64,000 bases of DNA from Cyclobacteriaceae bacterium (GTDB lineage Bacteria > Bacteroidota > Bacteroidia > Cytophagales > Cyclobacteriaceae). Location of the stretch: assembly GCA_028278225.1 (NCBI GenBank), contig JANQEU010000084.1:61824-125823 (forward strand), given 5' to 3'. Each line of letters starts with the position of its first letter. Position 1 is the first letter of the stretch. This document shows positions 16,684 through 24,137 of this stretch, one piece after another. The position numbers and the translations under genes are program-made. Below the pieces are notes generated by a model. That model did not search any database. It was not told the DNA's origin and worked only from the letters and a program-made list of their open reading frames with translations.

Positions 16684-16796
16684 TTCCCGCCTTCGTTGGT
16701 GTTTTCACCAATGAAGATAATATCCGAGTGATCTTTTTTACGGATTGAAAGGCTTGGTTCTGATAATGTTGTTGGTGACGAACACCAACGGCCAAA
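16684..16796 (+). repeat. Right ~115-bp double-hairpin repeat flanking the beta-barrel gene
   Basis: Same layout as 15732-15847. First hairpin 16691-16716 with the same 11-base arm, where one C-to-T change becomes a G-U pair. Second hairpin 16771-16789 (GTTGGTG/CACCAAC), where a G-U in the left copy is G-C. The changes keep both stems, which argues that the structure matters or that the element spreads as a folded unit. Confidence 0.82.
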
Positions 16797-16829
16797 GAAG
16801 ATTAGATACAAAAGGGGTCATGAACCGCA

Positions 16830-16872
16830 GCAATAAGTACAAAGCCTTCATCAGTTTCTGCTTTTATGACCT
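16830..16872 (-). repeat. Right copy of the duplicated kdsD/kdsA junction
   Basis: Contains the true kdsD 3' end (G-H-K-S-R-N-stop) and, beyond the stop, a decayed version of the kdsA start that still reads V-L-I-A in one frame. Pairs with 15447-15490. Confidence 0.85.
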
Positions 16873-17444
16873 AAATATCCGCTGTGATGTCTTTTGGCAA
16901 AGTCAGCTTTGGTAAAGTTGATCTTTTTCATCATTTGCACCACCAAAACATCGCCAATTACCGTCATAACCGTCGTGCTGGTCGTTGGTGTAAGGCCCAG
17001 GGGGCAAATTTCCGGAGGGTTCCCTGTATCCAACGATAGATCAGCCAGCTTACTAAGTTCGTTTTCGGGGTGACCTGTCAGGGTGATGATCCTGATATCG
17101 GGGAAAAGCGACCTTACAAGGTGAACGAGTTCAATGATCTCCCTCGTCTTGCCGGAATTTGAAATAAGGAACAAAACGTCATTTTCCTGGATCAGCCCCA
17201 GGTCCCCATGCTGCGCTTCGGCAGGGTGCAGGAAAACTGCCGCGCTACCCGTGGCCGAAAAGGTAGTTGCGATGTTATGGCCGATCTGTCCCGCTTTGCC
17301 CATGCCACTGATCACAATTTTACCGTTATTCACGTGCACGGACTCATGCAGGATGGAAATGGCATTTTCTATATTGTCAATTTCAGGGATATTGCGAATG
17401 GCCGTTATTTCAGCCTCGATCATTGAAGAGATATCCTGATTCAT
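16851..17444 (-). CDS. kdsD: D-arabinose-5-phosphate isomerase, SIS domain only (KdsD/KpsF type)
   Basis: 197 residues made of one sugar-isomerase (SIS) domain: GKIVISGMGKAGQIGHNIA, the conserved HPAEAQHGDLG with its active-site His, LISNSGKT, and TPTTSTTVM. It interconverts ribulose-5-phosphate and arabinose-5-phosphate, feeding KdsA. The two CBS domains of E. coli KdsD (328 residues) are absent. The truncation predates the insertion, since the relic upstream of kdsA shows the same C-terminal codons. CBS-less isomerases are known in other bacteria. Residues AKRHHSGYLG include the usual ASRH-type catalytic histidines. Confidence 0.9.
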   Translation of the reverse strand: MNQDISSMIEAEITAIRNIPEIDNIENAISILHESVHVNNGKIVISGMGKAGQIGHNIATTFSATGSAAVFLHPAEAQHGDLGLIQENDVLFLISNSGKTREIIELVHLVRSLFPDIRIITLTGHPENELSKLADLSLDTGNPPEICPLGLTPTTSTTVMTVIGDVLVVQMMKKINFTKADFAKRHHSGYLGHKSRN

Positions 17445-17583
17445 CGGGTGCTATGCTGTAAAATGCTGAGGGCCAAAGATAGTAGAATTAGGTCATCTCG
17501 TAGCGGACATTCGACTGTTGAAAAACGAACACTCGTCTAGGCCAAAATGATAGGAATACCTGTTTGATATTGTTTTTATCATG

Positions 17584-17600
17584 TTGGCATAGTTATTGCC
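17584..17600 (+). promoter_or_regulatory. Sigma-54-type promoter (-24/-12)
   Basis: TTGGCATAGTTATTGCC matches the RpoN consensus TGGCAC-N5-TTGCA at nine of eleven fixed positions, with the exact GG-N10-GC spacing. It lies in a 481-base gap without a gene and points towards ltaE. Transcription would start near 17612. Confidence 0.7.
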
Positions 17601-17611
17601 AAGATAACAAC

Positions 17612-17806
17612 CGAAGAAGAAGACTATTTGGGATCTGATTCCCAAATGACGTGTGGAATGAACGGTGAGCCGAATGAAATTAACAAAATTTAATAATCAG
17701 ACGGCAAACATTTTGGAGTTTCATACGTTAAATAAAGCGAACATTATCCTCTTCATATCATATTGGTTTAGTAAAGGGAATTCCAAATTTGGGTTCCCTT
17801 TTTTCT
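17612..17806 (+). ncRNA. Candidate sigma-54-dependent small RNA or ltaE leader
   Basis: About 195 bases from the predicted start to a terminator-like hairpin. A perfect hairpin near the 5' end (17626-17647, stem ATTTGGGA/TCCCAAAT, 6-base loop) and the terminal hairpin contain complementary ATTTGGG and CCCAAAT segments, so two folds could compete. Only short frames are present (15 and 48 codons, the latter running through the terminator). The rest of the gap, 17445-17583, shows nothing clear. No known RNA family was recognised. Confidence 0.45.
17773..17806 (+). terminator. Rho-independent terminator upstream of ltaE
   Basis: An 8-bp perfect outer stem (AAAGGGAA/TTCCCTTT) around an inner CCAAA/TTTGG pairing, then a T-rich run (TTTCTTT). 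No annotated gene precedes it on this strand, so it must end an RNA or act as an attenuator; ltaE begins 120 bases later. Confidence 0.75.
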
Positions 17807-17925
17807 TTATGGGCGTTTAGAGCTACCGGAAACCAGCACCGGAACTGATGTCTGTTTTCAGCCAATTTCACCTTAACTTAGCTCACCTGTATTAAGTTTC
17901 TTGATTCAAAATTCTCAAAACCCTA

Positions 17926-18945
17926 ATGATTGATCTAAGGAGTGATACGGTTACGAAACCGACTCCCGGTATGCTGGATGCCATGATGAACGCCGAAGTC
18001 GGAGATGACGTTTTCGATTCCGATCCGACAGTAAACTTTCTTCAGGAAAAAGTTGCCGCCTTGTTTGGAATGGAGAGTGCATTGTTTTGTCCTTCGGGTA
18101 CGATGACCAATCAAATTGCCATGCGCATTCTGACCCAGCCACAGGACGAGGTGATTTGTGACAAGCATGCGCACATCTTTTTATATGAAGGCGGGGGAAT
18201 GATGAACAACTCCATGCTTTCTCCCAAACTGGTAGAAGGTGACCGGGGGAGGATCACCGCGTCAATGGTTGAAGCATCCATTAATCCGGATGACGTCCAT
18301 TTTCCAAGAACGAAACTGGTTGGGATTGAAAACACAATGAATAAAGGCGGAGGATCGATCTATGACCTGAAGGAATTAAAAGCAATAAGAGAAATCTGCA
18401 AAAAGAATGACCTGAACCTTCACCTGGATGGGGCCCGTCTTTTCAACGCGTTGGTAGAAACAGGCGAGCGTCCGGATCAATATGGTGAACTATTTGACAC
18501 CATTTCGATCTGCTTTTCAAAAGGTCTGGGTGCCCCGGTTGGGTCCGTTCTGGTTGCTAATAAAGAATTAATTAAGCATGCCAGGCGTATTCGCAAGGTA
18601 TTCGGAGGCGGTATGAGACAGGCGGGATACCTGGCCGCAGCGTGTATCTATGCCCTTGATAATCATATTGACAGGCTTGCTGAAGATCATCGCAAAGCGA
18701 AATATTTGGGGGAAATTGCTGGAGGATTGTCCTTTGTTAAAAATGTTTATCCCGTTGATACCAATATTGTCATATTGGAACTTGTTGAAAATCGAACGGA
18801 AACCTGGCTTTTGGAAACGCTGGAAGAACGCAATATCCAGGCTGTTCCGTTTGGCAAAGGATTGATCAGATTTGTAACTCACCTGGATTTTACGGATGAT
18901 GACCTTCTAAAAACTGAAGAAGTACTGTCAAAGATCGATTCATGA
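17926..18945 (+). CDS. ltaE: Low-specificity L-threonine aldolase
   Basis: 339 residues. Begins [13 protein letters not shown], the family hallmark, followed by [34 protein letters not shown] (Asp for the PLP ring) and [12 protein letters not shown] (PLP lysine). It cleaves threonine and allo-threonine to glycine and acetaldehyde. Full length. A sigma-54-like promoter and terminator hairpin stand upstream. The stop overlaps the next gene by 4 bases (ATGA), so an uncharacterised exported protein is cotranscribed. Confidence 0.95.
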   Translation: MIDLRSDTVTKPTPGMLDAMMNAEVGDDVFDSDPTVNFLQEKVAALFGMESALFCPSGTMTNQIAMRILTQPQDEVICDKHAHIFLYEGGGMMNNSMLSPKLVEGDRGRITASMVEASINPDDVHFPRTKLVGIENTMNKGGGSIYDLKELKAIREICKKNDLNLHLDGARLFNALVETGERPDQYGELFDTISICFSKGLGAPVGSVLVANKELIKHARRIRKVFGGGMRQAGYLAAACIYALDNHIDRLAEDHRKAKYLGEIAGGLSFVKNVYPVDTNIVILELVENRTETWLLETLEERNIQAVPFGKGLIRFVTHLDFTDDDLLKTEEVLSKIDS

Positions 18946-19517
18946 GAACATTATTAGTTCACATAATTTTTTTCATTTCAATCCCGGGCCTGACCCAGTC
19001 GATCGCAAGCAGGGATAGTGCGGAATTAAAAATCAATATGACCATGCTGGAAAGGGATAAATTGGAGTTCGATGAGTATTGGGACTATCGGTCAAACTTT
19101 CTCAATGACATAAACGATTCAGGTCATTACGATCAAATCATCGGAATACTTGAGCGGGAGATTGCTCAAATAAGACGCAAACTTTCATATGCCAGGATCG
19201 AAGTTGGGAAGAGCAAAGCAATGATCGCTGAAAGACTGGAATCTATCAGATCGTCATCATTGGATAAAAAAGACAGGAAAGATATGAAGGAAGATGTAAA
19301 GAGAATGAAGGATGATCAGCGGGATGTACGAAAACTGGAACGATATTTCAATACACTGGTTGAAGTTCAAAACCAGTTCCCTCTGGTAATGGGGGAAGAT
19401 CCAAAGAGGGATGAAATCCAGAAATTACTGGAGGTAATGGCGGAAACGCTAAGACTGGATATCCAATGGACCCAAAAGGAGATCATCGAGGATAAAAGTG
19501 ATTTGAAAAAGTTGTGA
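18942..19517 (+). CDS. Exported coiled-coil protein of unknown function
   Basis: 191 residues. A short signal peptide ([18 protein letters not shown]) precedes an almost wholly helical, charged chain ([40 protein letters not shown]) with heptad character from ~residue 65 to 190. No enzymatic motif. Translationally coupled to ltaE by the ATGA overlap, though no functional link is apparent. Probably periplasmic. Not recognised as a named family. Confidence 0.7.
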   Translation: MRTLLVHIIFFISIPGLTQSIASRDSAELKINMTMLERDKLEFDEYWDYRSNFLNDINDSGHYDQIIGILEREIAQIRRKLSYARIEVGKSKAMIAERLESIRSSSLDKKDRKDMKEDVKRMKDDQRDVRKLERYFNTLVEVQNQFPLVMGEDPKRDEIQKLLEVMAETLRLDIQWTQKEIIEDKSDLKKL

Positions 19518-19522
19518 TCCAG

Positions 19523-20398
19523 CTACCTTTTTCCCACCAGATAGATCCCTGAAAACACACAAATTATCGAGATCAGGTGGATCCAGCTTGCCTGGTAGTC
19601 AAATGCAAAAACAGCTATGACAGTGGCGAATACGGGCTGGCTATAAATATAAACGCCTGCCATCGACGGGTTGACAAACCTCAGGGCCCACACATTGAGA
19701 AAATACGCCACAACAGTCACACCCAGGACGACAAACGCAATGCTCCACCAAACCTGCGGTGTAAAACTTCCGGGGTCTGTAGCCGCAGCTTCTGAAAAAC
19801 CGATGGGAAGAATGAAAATCAGGCCGATGGCAAAAGTCCACTTTAGAACAGTCAGTGCGGAGTACCTCGTCATCAGTGGTTTTACCAGTACAAAATACAA
19901 ACTGTAACTGAGGCTATTGATCAAAACCATAAGATCTCCCTGCCAGTTACCTGCCAGCACCCTGGTTCCAGGCTGATAGATGATCAGTAAGGTTCCCGTC
20001 AGCCCTGCAGCAATTCCGAGGATCTTCACGACCCTTAATTTCTCCATTTTCAGAATGACCGAGAAGACAAAAACAAAGATCGGTACGAGCGTCAGTATGA
20101 TGGAGGCATTGATCGGTGAGGTAAGACTGATACCCTTAAAAAACATTAGCTGATTAATGACAACTCCGAAAATTGCGCATAAAAAGATCCTGAGCCCATC
20201 TTTCTGCCAATTCACCTCTTCTCTGGACCTGAAGTGAATAATCCAGTAAATAGACGTAGCAAGTATTACCCGGTAGAAGATGAACCCAAACGCCTCGATA
20301 TATTGGGGGACAAACAATTTCACAATGCTGTAGTTGATCCCGAATAAGAGATTTACAATGATCAGCCCGAGATGGGCAGCATATTCATTTGGTTTCAC
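19523..20398 (-). CDS. EamA/DMT-family transporter
   Basis: 291 residues with about ten hydrophobic helices in two five-helix halves, the EamA duplication. Landmarks are NLLFGINYSIVKLFVP, the start of the second half at SLSYSLYFVLVKPLMTRYS, and a closing GIYLVGKR. It probably exports metabolites or amino acids across the inner membrane; substrate cannot be told. Starts at GTG 20398. Convergent with the coiled-coil gene (5-base gap) and divergent from the WD40 gene. Confidence 0.9.
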   Translation of the reverse strand: MKPNEYAAHLGLIIVNLLFGINYSIVKLFVPQYIEAFGFIFYRVILATSIYWIIHFRSREEVNWQKDGLRIFLCAIFGVVINQLMFFKGISLTSPINASIILTLVPIFVFVFSVILKMEKLRVVKILGIAAGLTGTLLIIYQPGTRVLAGNWQGDLMVLINSLSYSLYFVLVKPLMTRYSALTVLKWTFAIGLIFILPIGFSEAAATDPGSFTPQVWWSIAFVVLGVTVVAYFLNVWALRFVNPSMAGVYIYSQPVFATVIAVFAFDYQASWIHLISIICVFSGIYLVGKR

Positions 20399-20521
20399 CT
20401 GGCAAAAGTATCTGAAGTTCTGATTGAAAGATGGAAATTGATTATCTGTCTACCGAGCGTTGTAATTAGCATGTCGTTAAGTTGAATATTGAAATAATAT
20501 TGTATCTTGTAAAGAAAAAGT

Positions 20522-21916
20522 ATGAAATATTCAATATCTCTAATATTCTTTATTTCATTGAGATCTCTGACTTTCGGCCAAAGTGAGATTGAAACGCTTA
20601 AGTACCAACTACTCATCCCGAGTATTTCTCAAAAAGTGAAACATGCAACAGATCCGGAGCTCAAAGGGCTGGTCGCTGCGCAATTGGTGGAATTTTATAG
20701 CAGGTATGGTCAGGGTAAATTTGAGTACAATCACTATGTATATCCTGCAGCTTACTACGGATTACAAAGCCTCATAAGGCAAAAAACTATTAATGAAAAT
20801 CGCTTTCTCGGTTATGAATTAGGTTATTTCATCGCGGATTCTTCATTTAATCAGTATCATGGACATAAGCCTGTATATGGAAGTGATAAAAGGGTAGCGG
20901 TCCGGTCGGTTGATTTTGCGCGGAAACAAAATAAACTTTATTCCGCCGGAGGTGATGGGCGGGTTATAGCCTGGGATGTCGAAGACCGGTCGTTCGAGGA
21001 AATATATCAAAGCAGCCGGATCAACAGGGTGATAGATTTCAGTAATGATGAGAGATGGATGGCAGTTGCGACGGATGCCAATGAAGTTGACCTGTTTGAC
21101 CTGGAAAGTACGGATATGAAACCTAAGCGGATAAGATCGCATAGGGGATCAATTTACGATCTGGCTTTCCTGCCGGATAATTCGGCCTTTATCTCGGTAG
21201 GGGCGGATCAGAATATTTTGAGAACAACACTGGCCAATTTCGATGTACGGGAGGTGGCAGTAGTAACGTCAAAGGTGCAAACGATAGCAATTACTCCTGA
21301 TGCCAATACCCTGGCCGTAGGTTCTATCGGAGGGGATGTCTATCTGTATGATCTGAATGTTCCGGCATCCGGGCAGAATGAAAAGAGAGTTTTCCGTAGA
21401 GATCAGGATAGATTGGCGGTGACCGACCTCTCGTTCAGCAATTCCGGCCGTTATCTTGCGATAAGTGGATACAACGTTGAAAATGGGTTTGGTTATATAA
21501 CGCTCTGGGATATTCAGGAAAAATCTCCATATGGACCTACGCTTTTCGGTTTTTCTGCCAGGGTAAATGAAACAGAATTTTCACCGGATGATAAACTCCT
21601 TGCTGCTGCCAGCCACGACGGGAGTGTCAGGATTTGGTCGGCAGGTGACATCTTTGATTTACCAATAGTCCTGGACGATCACCAGGACTGGGTATGGGAT
21701 GTAGCGTTTCATCCCTCCGGTGACTTTGTGATGACTGCGTCTGCGGATGGAATTATCCGGAAATTTCCGTTGGATGCTGAAGAATTTGGAGGTCAGATGT
21801 GCGATTATCTGGGAAGAAATTTAAGTGACATCGAATGGAGGACCTACTTTGGAGCTTTGGACCAGATTCCATGGGAAGAAACCTGTCCTGGTAATCCAAA
21901 ACCAGTAATTAAATAG
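20522..21916 (+). CDS. Exported WD40 beta-propeller protein with STAND-type flanking motifs
   Basis: 464 residues. Signal peptide (YSISLIFFISLRSLTFGQ), then a helical region ~30-100 (KGLVAAQLVEFYSRYG, VYPAAYYGLQSL) resembling the segment before WD40 repeats in caspase/STAND proteins. Six to seven WD repeats occupy ~115-425 (VIAWDV, ITLWDI, VRIWSA end strands). The end reads RNLSDIEWRTYFG then ETCPGNP, the cap motif that closes those propellers. No NTPase or protease domain is present. Two bases before a coiled-coil lipoprotein gene; together they may be a periplasmic scaffold. Confidence 0.88.
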   Translation: MKYSISLIFFISLRSLTFGQSEIETLKYQLLIPSISQKVKHATDPELKGLVAAQLVEFYSRYGQGKFEYNHYVYPAAYYGLQSLIRQKTINENRFLGYELGYFIADSSFNQYHGHKPVYGSDKRVAVRSVDFARKQNKLYSAGGDGRVIAWDVEDRSFEEIYQSSRINRVIDFSNDERWMAVATDANEVDLFDLESTDMKPKRIRSHRGSIYDLAFLPDNSAFISVGADQNILRTTLANFDVREVAVVTSKVQTIAITPDANTLAVGSIGGDVYLYDLNVPASGQNEKRVFRRDQDRLAVTDLSFSNSGRYLAISGYNVENGFGYITLWDIQEKSPYGPTLFGFSARVNETEFSPDDKLLAAASHDGSVRIWSAGDIFDLPIVLDDHQDWVWDVAFHPSGDFVMTASADGIIRKFPLDAEEFGGQMCDYLGRNLSDIEWRTYFGALDQIPWEETCPGNPKPVIK

Positions 21917-21918
21917 TT

Positions 21919-22431
21919 ATGAGAACATTTATAATCCTGCTTTCAATAGTTCTGTTTTCATGCGGTTCAACCGATGAACGACTCAGAGTGGAAATTGAGG
22001 AGCTTAAAAACGAAGCTGAATTACAAAGACAGGCGGCACTTGCAGCCGCAGAAGAAGCACGTTTAGCCCAGGCGGAGGCGGTAAGGCAGCAGACCATAGC
22101 TGAGGAACAGCGAGATGAAGCGGTCTTGCAACGTGCGATTGCGGTGGAACAAAGGGAGGAGGCCGTCAGACAGCGCCAATTTGCAAAGGCTGCCGGGGAA
22201 GAAGCAATACTCCAAAGACAAATTGCTATTACCCAGAAGGCAGAAGCAGATAAACAAAGGGAAATCGCTGATGCCAACGCTGCTGAAGCGAGGAGACAAA
22301 AGGCTATTGCAGAGCAAAATGCAGTAGAAGCTAACAGGCAGAGGATGATTGCAGAAGAAGAGCGGACCCGCGCTACGGAAGAGCTGCAAAAAATTCAAAA
22401 AGAGCTGGAGGATTGTAAGAAAGGTAATTAG
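21919..22431 (+). CDS. Ala/Gln/Glu-rich coiled-coil lipoprotein
   Basis: 170 residues. Lipoprotein signal (IILLSIVLFSCG, Cys ~15). From ~25 to 165 it is one continuous repeat of about seven residues built on A-x-E-Q-R-x-x (AEEQRDEAVLQRAIAVEQRE), a long rod. The same repeat type links the NTPase to the WD40 domain in STAND proteins; here it is a separate, membrane-anchored chain encoded 2 bases after the WD40 gene. Its stop overlaps the convergent methyltransferase stop by 4 bases. Probably tethers the WD40 protein to a membrane (inference). Confidence 0.82.
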   Translation: MRTFIILLSIVLFSCGSTDERLRVEIEELKNEAELQRQAALAAAEEARLAQAEAVRQQTIAEEQRDEAVLQRAIAVEQREEAVRQRQFAKAAGEEAILQRQIAITQKAEADKQREIADANAAEARRQKAIAEQNAVEANRQRMIAEEERTRATEELQKIQKELEDCKKGN

Positions 22432-23012
22432 CGTTTCCTGGCAATCAGGTAAATAGAATCATCCTTGCTCATTTCAGTGTAAGGTTCAATGAGTAAGATG
22501 TCAAACCGGGTTTCGAAGAGTTTGGTGAGATCGGATAGCTGATAGTACATGAACTTCAGCCCGTGAAAGAACTCTTCACGGTCCCCTTCCCAGAAGGAGT
22601 GTAAGATGACCCCATTTTCATTGAGAACTTCGTATTGCCGGTTTATGGATTGCGCTAACTCCTCCTTTGACAGGTGGTACAGGACCTTGTTGGAATAGAT
22701 GCAGTCGTACTTCCTGCCGGTGTCGATTGTGATCGCGTCGAGCACAAGAACGTCTTCATCCGGATGTTTACTTTGATACAACGCAACGAATGAATTTGAA
22801 TAATCTGATCCGGTGACTACATATTCTTCCCTTAGAAGATTGAGGTCAACACCGGGTCCCATGCCCAGCTCAAGTACTGTCTTACCCGAGGGCAGATATT
22901 TTTTCAGGGATTCGATGAGTGCTTTCCCATTGTAACCCTCTGCCATTTTTATATAATCCCGGATGTTTTTTTCGTTCTCGTAGTAGCTCATGGAATAATT
23001 TTTAAGAATCAT
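22428..23012 (-). CDS. Class I SAM-dependent methyltransferase
   Basis: 194 residues, or 187 from a second ATG at 22991 (MSYYENEKNI), which is equally plausible. SAM-binding motif I is VLELGMGPGVDLNLL, motif II an acidic residue in VTGSDYS, motif III VLVLDAITI, motif IV YDCIYSNKVLYHLSKEEL. Typical of the methyltransferase type 11/25 group acting on small molecules. Substrate unknown. Convergent with the lipoprotein gene, with overlapping stops; no operon partner. Confidence 0.88.
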   Translation of the reverse strand: MILKNYSMSYYENEKNIRDYIKMAEGYNGKALIESLKKYLPSGKTVLELGMGPGVDLNLLREEYVVTGSDYSNSFVALYQSKHPDEDVLVLDAITIDTGRKYDCIYSNKVLYHLSKEELAQSINRQYEVLNENGVILHSFWEGDREEFFHGLKFMYYQLSDLTKLFETRFDILLIEPYTEMSKDDSIYLIARKR

Positions 23013-23181
23013 TTGGAAAATTAGGAAAACATCAGATCAGACAGCAGTTAAAAATTGAAAAATCCAAGGCTGTCTGAGGGTAAACCTCTGAGATACCTGA
23101 ACGCACGTGCAAGACCTCAGGCCAAAGGAATTACATCCTTTTTACTACTTGCATTTACAACAGTGGAGATATTCTAATTAT

Positions 23182-24132
23182 TCAAAATGAATATGACAAT
23201 TGGACGGCTCCGGGTGAGATGTTGAAACTCAGCTTGGTTTCATCAAACTGATTTACCCAGGGTACTACGAAATATCCGATGAGTGCACCAACACCATAAC
23301 CTGCTAACACATCTCCGGTATAATGTTTACCTGCCTTCATTCTGGTGTATCCGATGAACAAGGGAAGTGAGGTCGCAGTAGTCCAAACCAGTATTTTTTC
23401 ATATCGAAGGACAAAATGTGCCTGGGTAAGCATTTTGGCGGCAACAAACATTACAGCCGCTGATGTTGCCGTGTGCCCTGAAAAAAAGGACATTCTGGCT
23501 GTTTCCGCATCTTCGGAATCGTTCGCATCTACAATTTTATTCCCATCTTTCCGATCTTTATACATAAGGAGCGTGGAATAATTGGTTGTACCTATATCGG
23601 GATTTAAGCTCCTAAAGTCGTCACTGTAAAGAAAAGGTCGCGGCCGTCTGGCGATCCGCTTGGTAACTTCCGTGACAAAATTCGTGGATAGTCCCGCTTG
23701 CAAAAGGATCCAGAATTGCTTGCCTGTTCCGTATTTTGGATGTCTGGGCAGGATGGAAATTATCCCTGCTGCCATACAGGTTCCCCAACCTATATCACCT
23801 ATGGTATTCCACTTCGGTGCGTAATTTTTAGAAACAAAATTCTTCTTATCCCAATTGGTGTTGTCAGCGTTGTTCCAGTCTTGTACAGTCTTGATTTCAC
23901 CTGGTCCGTACGGGGATAAAAACTTTCCCTCTACAAAAAAATATGCCCCGGGGATGGTTGCCAATTTTACGGTACTCTTCATGGATGTGGTCAAGATCTG
24001 TTTTACCTTAGAACCATCATCTTTCTTTCCCGGGCCTGTATCAGAAGATCCATTAGAAGCATGGACAGCCATTACTTGCAGACTTGTGCTGAAAACCAGG
24101 AACAGAATATATTTATTTCGAACGATATCCAT
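23182..24132 (-). CDS. PAP2-superfamily membrane phosphatase
   Basis: 316 residues with signal sequence. The three-part PAP2 signature is complete: KRIARRPRP, SFFSGHTATSA, and RMKAGKHYTGDVLAGYGVG, giving the Arg, two His and Asp of the active site. Such enzymes remove phosphate from undecaprenyl diphosphate, phosphatidate or sugar phosphates at the periplasmic face. Five bases after the large lipoprotein gene, so an operon. A 150-residue N-terminal region (NNADNTNWDKKNF) is longer than in minimal PAP2 proteins. Confidence 0.9.
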   Translation of the reverse strand: MDIVRNKYILFLVFSTSLQVMAVHASNGSSDTGPGKKDDGSKVKQILTTSMKSTVKLATIPGAYFFVEGKFLSPYGPGEIKTVQDWNNADNTNWDKKNFVSKNYAPKWNTIGDIGWGTCMAAGIISILPRHPKYGTGKQFWILLQAGLSTNFVTEVTKRIARRPRPFLYSDDFRSLNPDIGTTNYSTLLMYKDRKDGNKIVDANDSEDAETARMSFFSGHTATSAAVMFVAAKMLTQAHFVLRYEKILVWTTATSLPLFIGYTRMKAGKHYTGDVLAGYGVGALIGYFVVPWVNQFDETKLSFNISPGAVQLSYSF

Positions 24133-24137
24133 CAGAC

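Noticed and set aside
23070..23130. TPP-riboswitch-like string (CTGAGATACCTGAACG) in the gap before the PAP2 gene
   Set aside because: Only the short CTGAGA core fits; the second conserved half of the THI box is absent and no thiamin gene follows on either strand.
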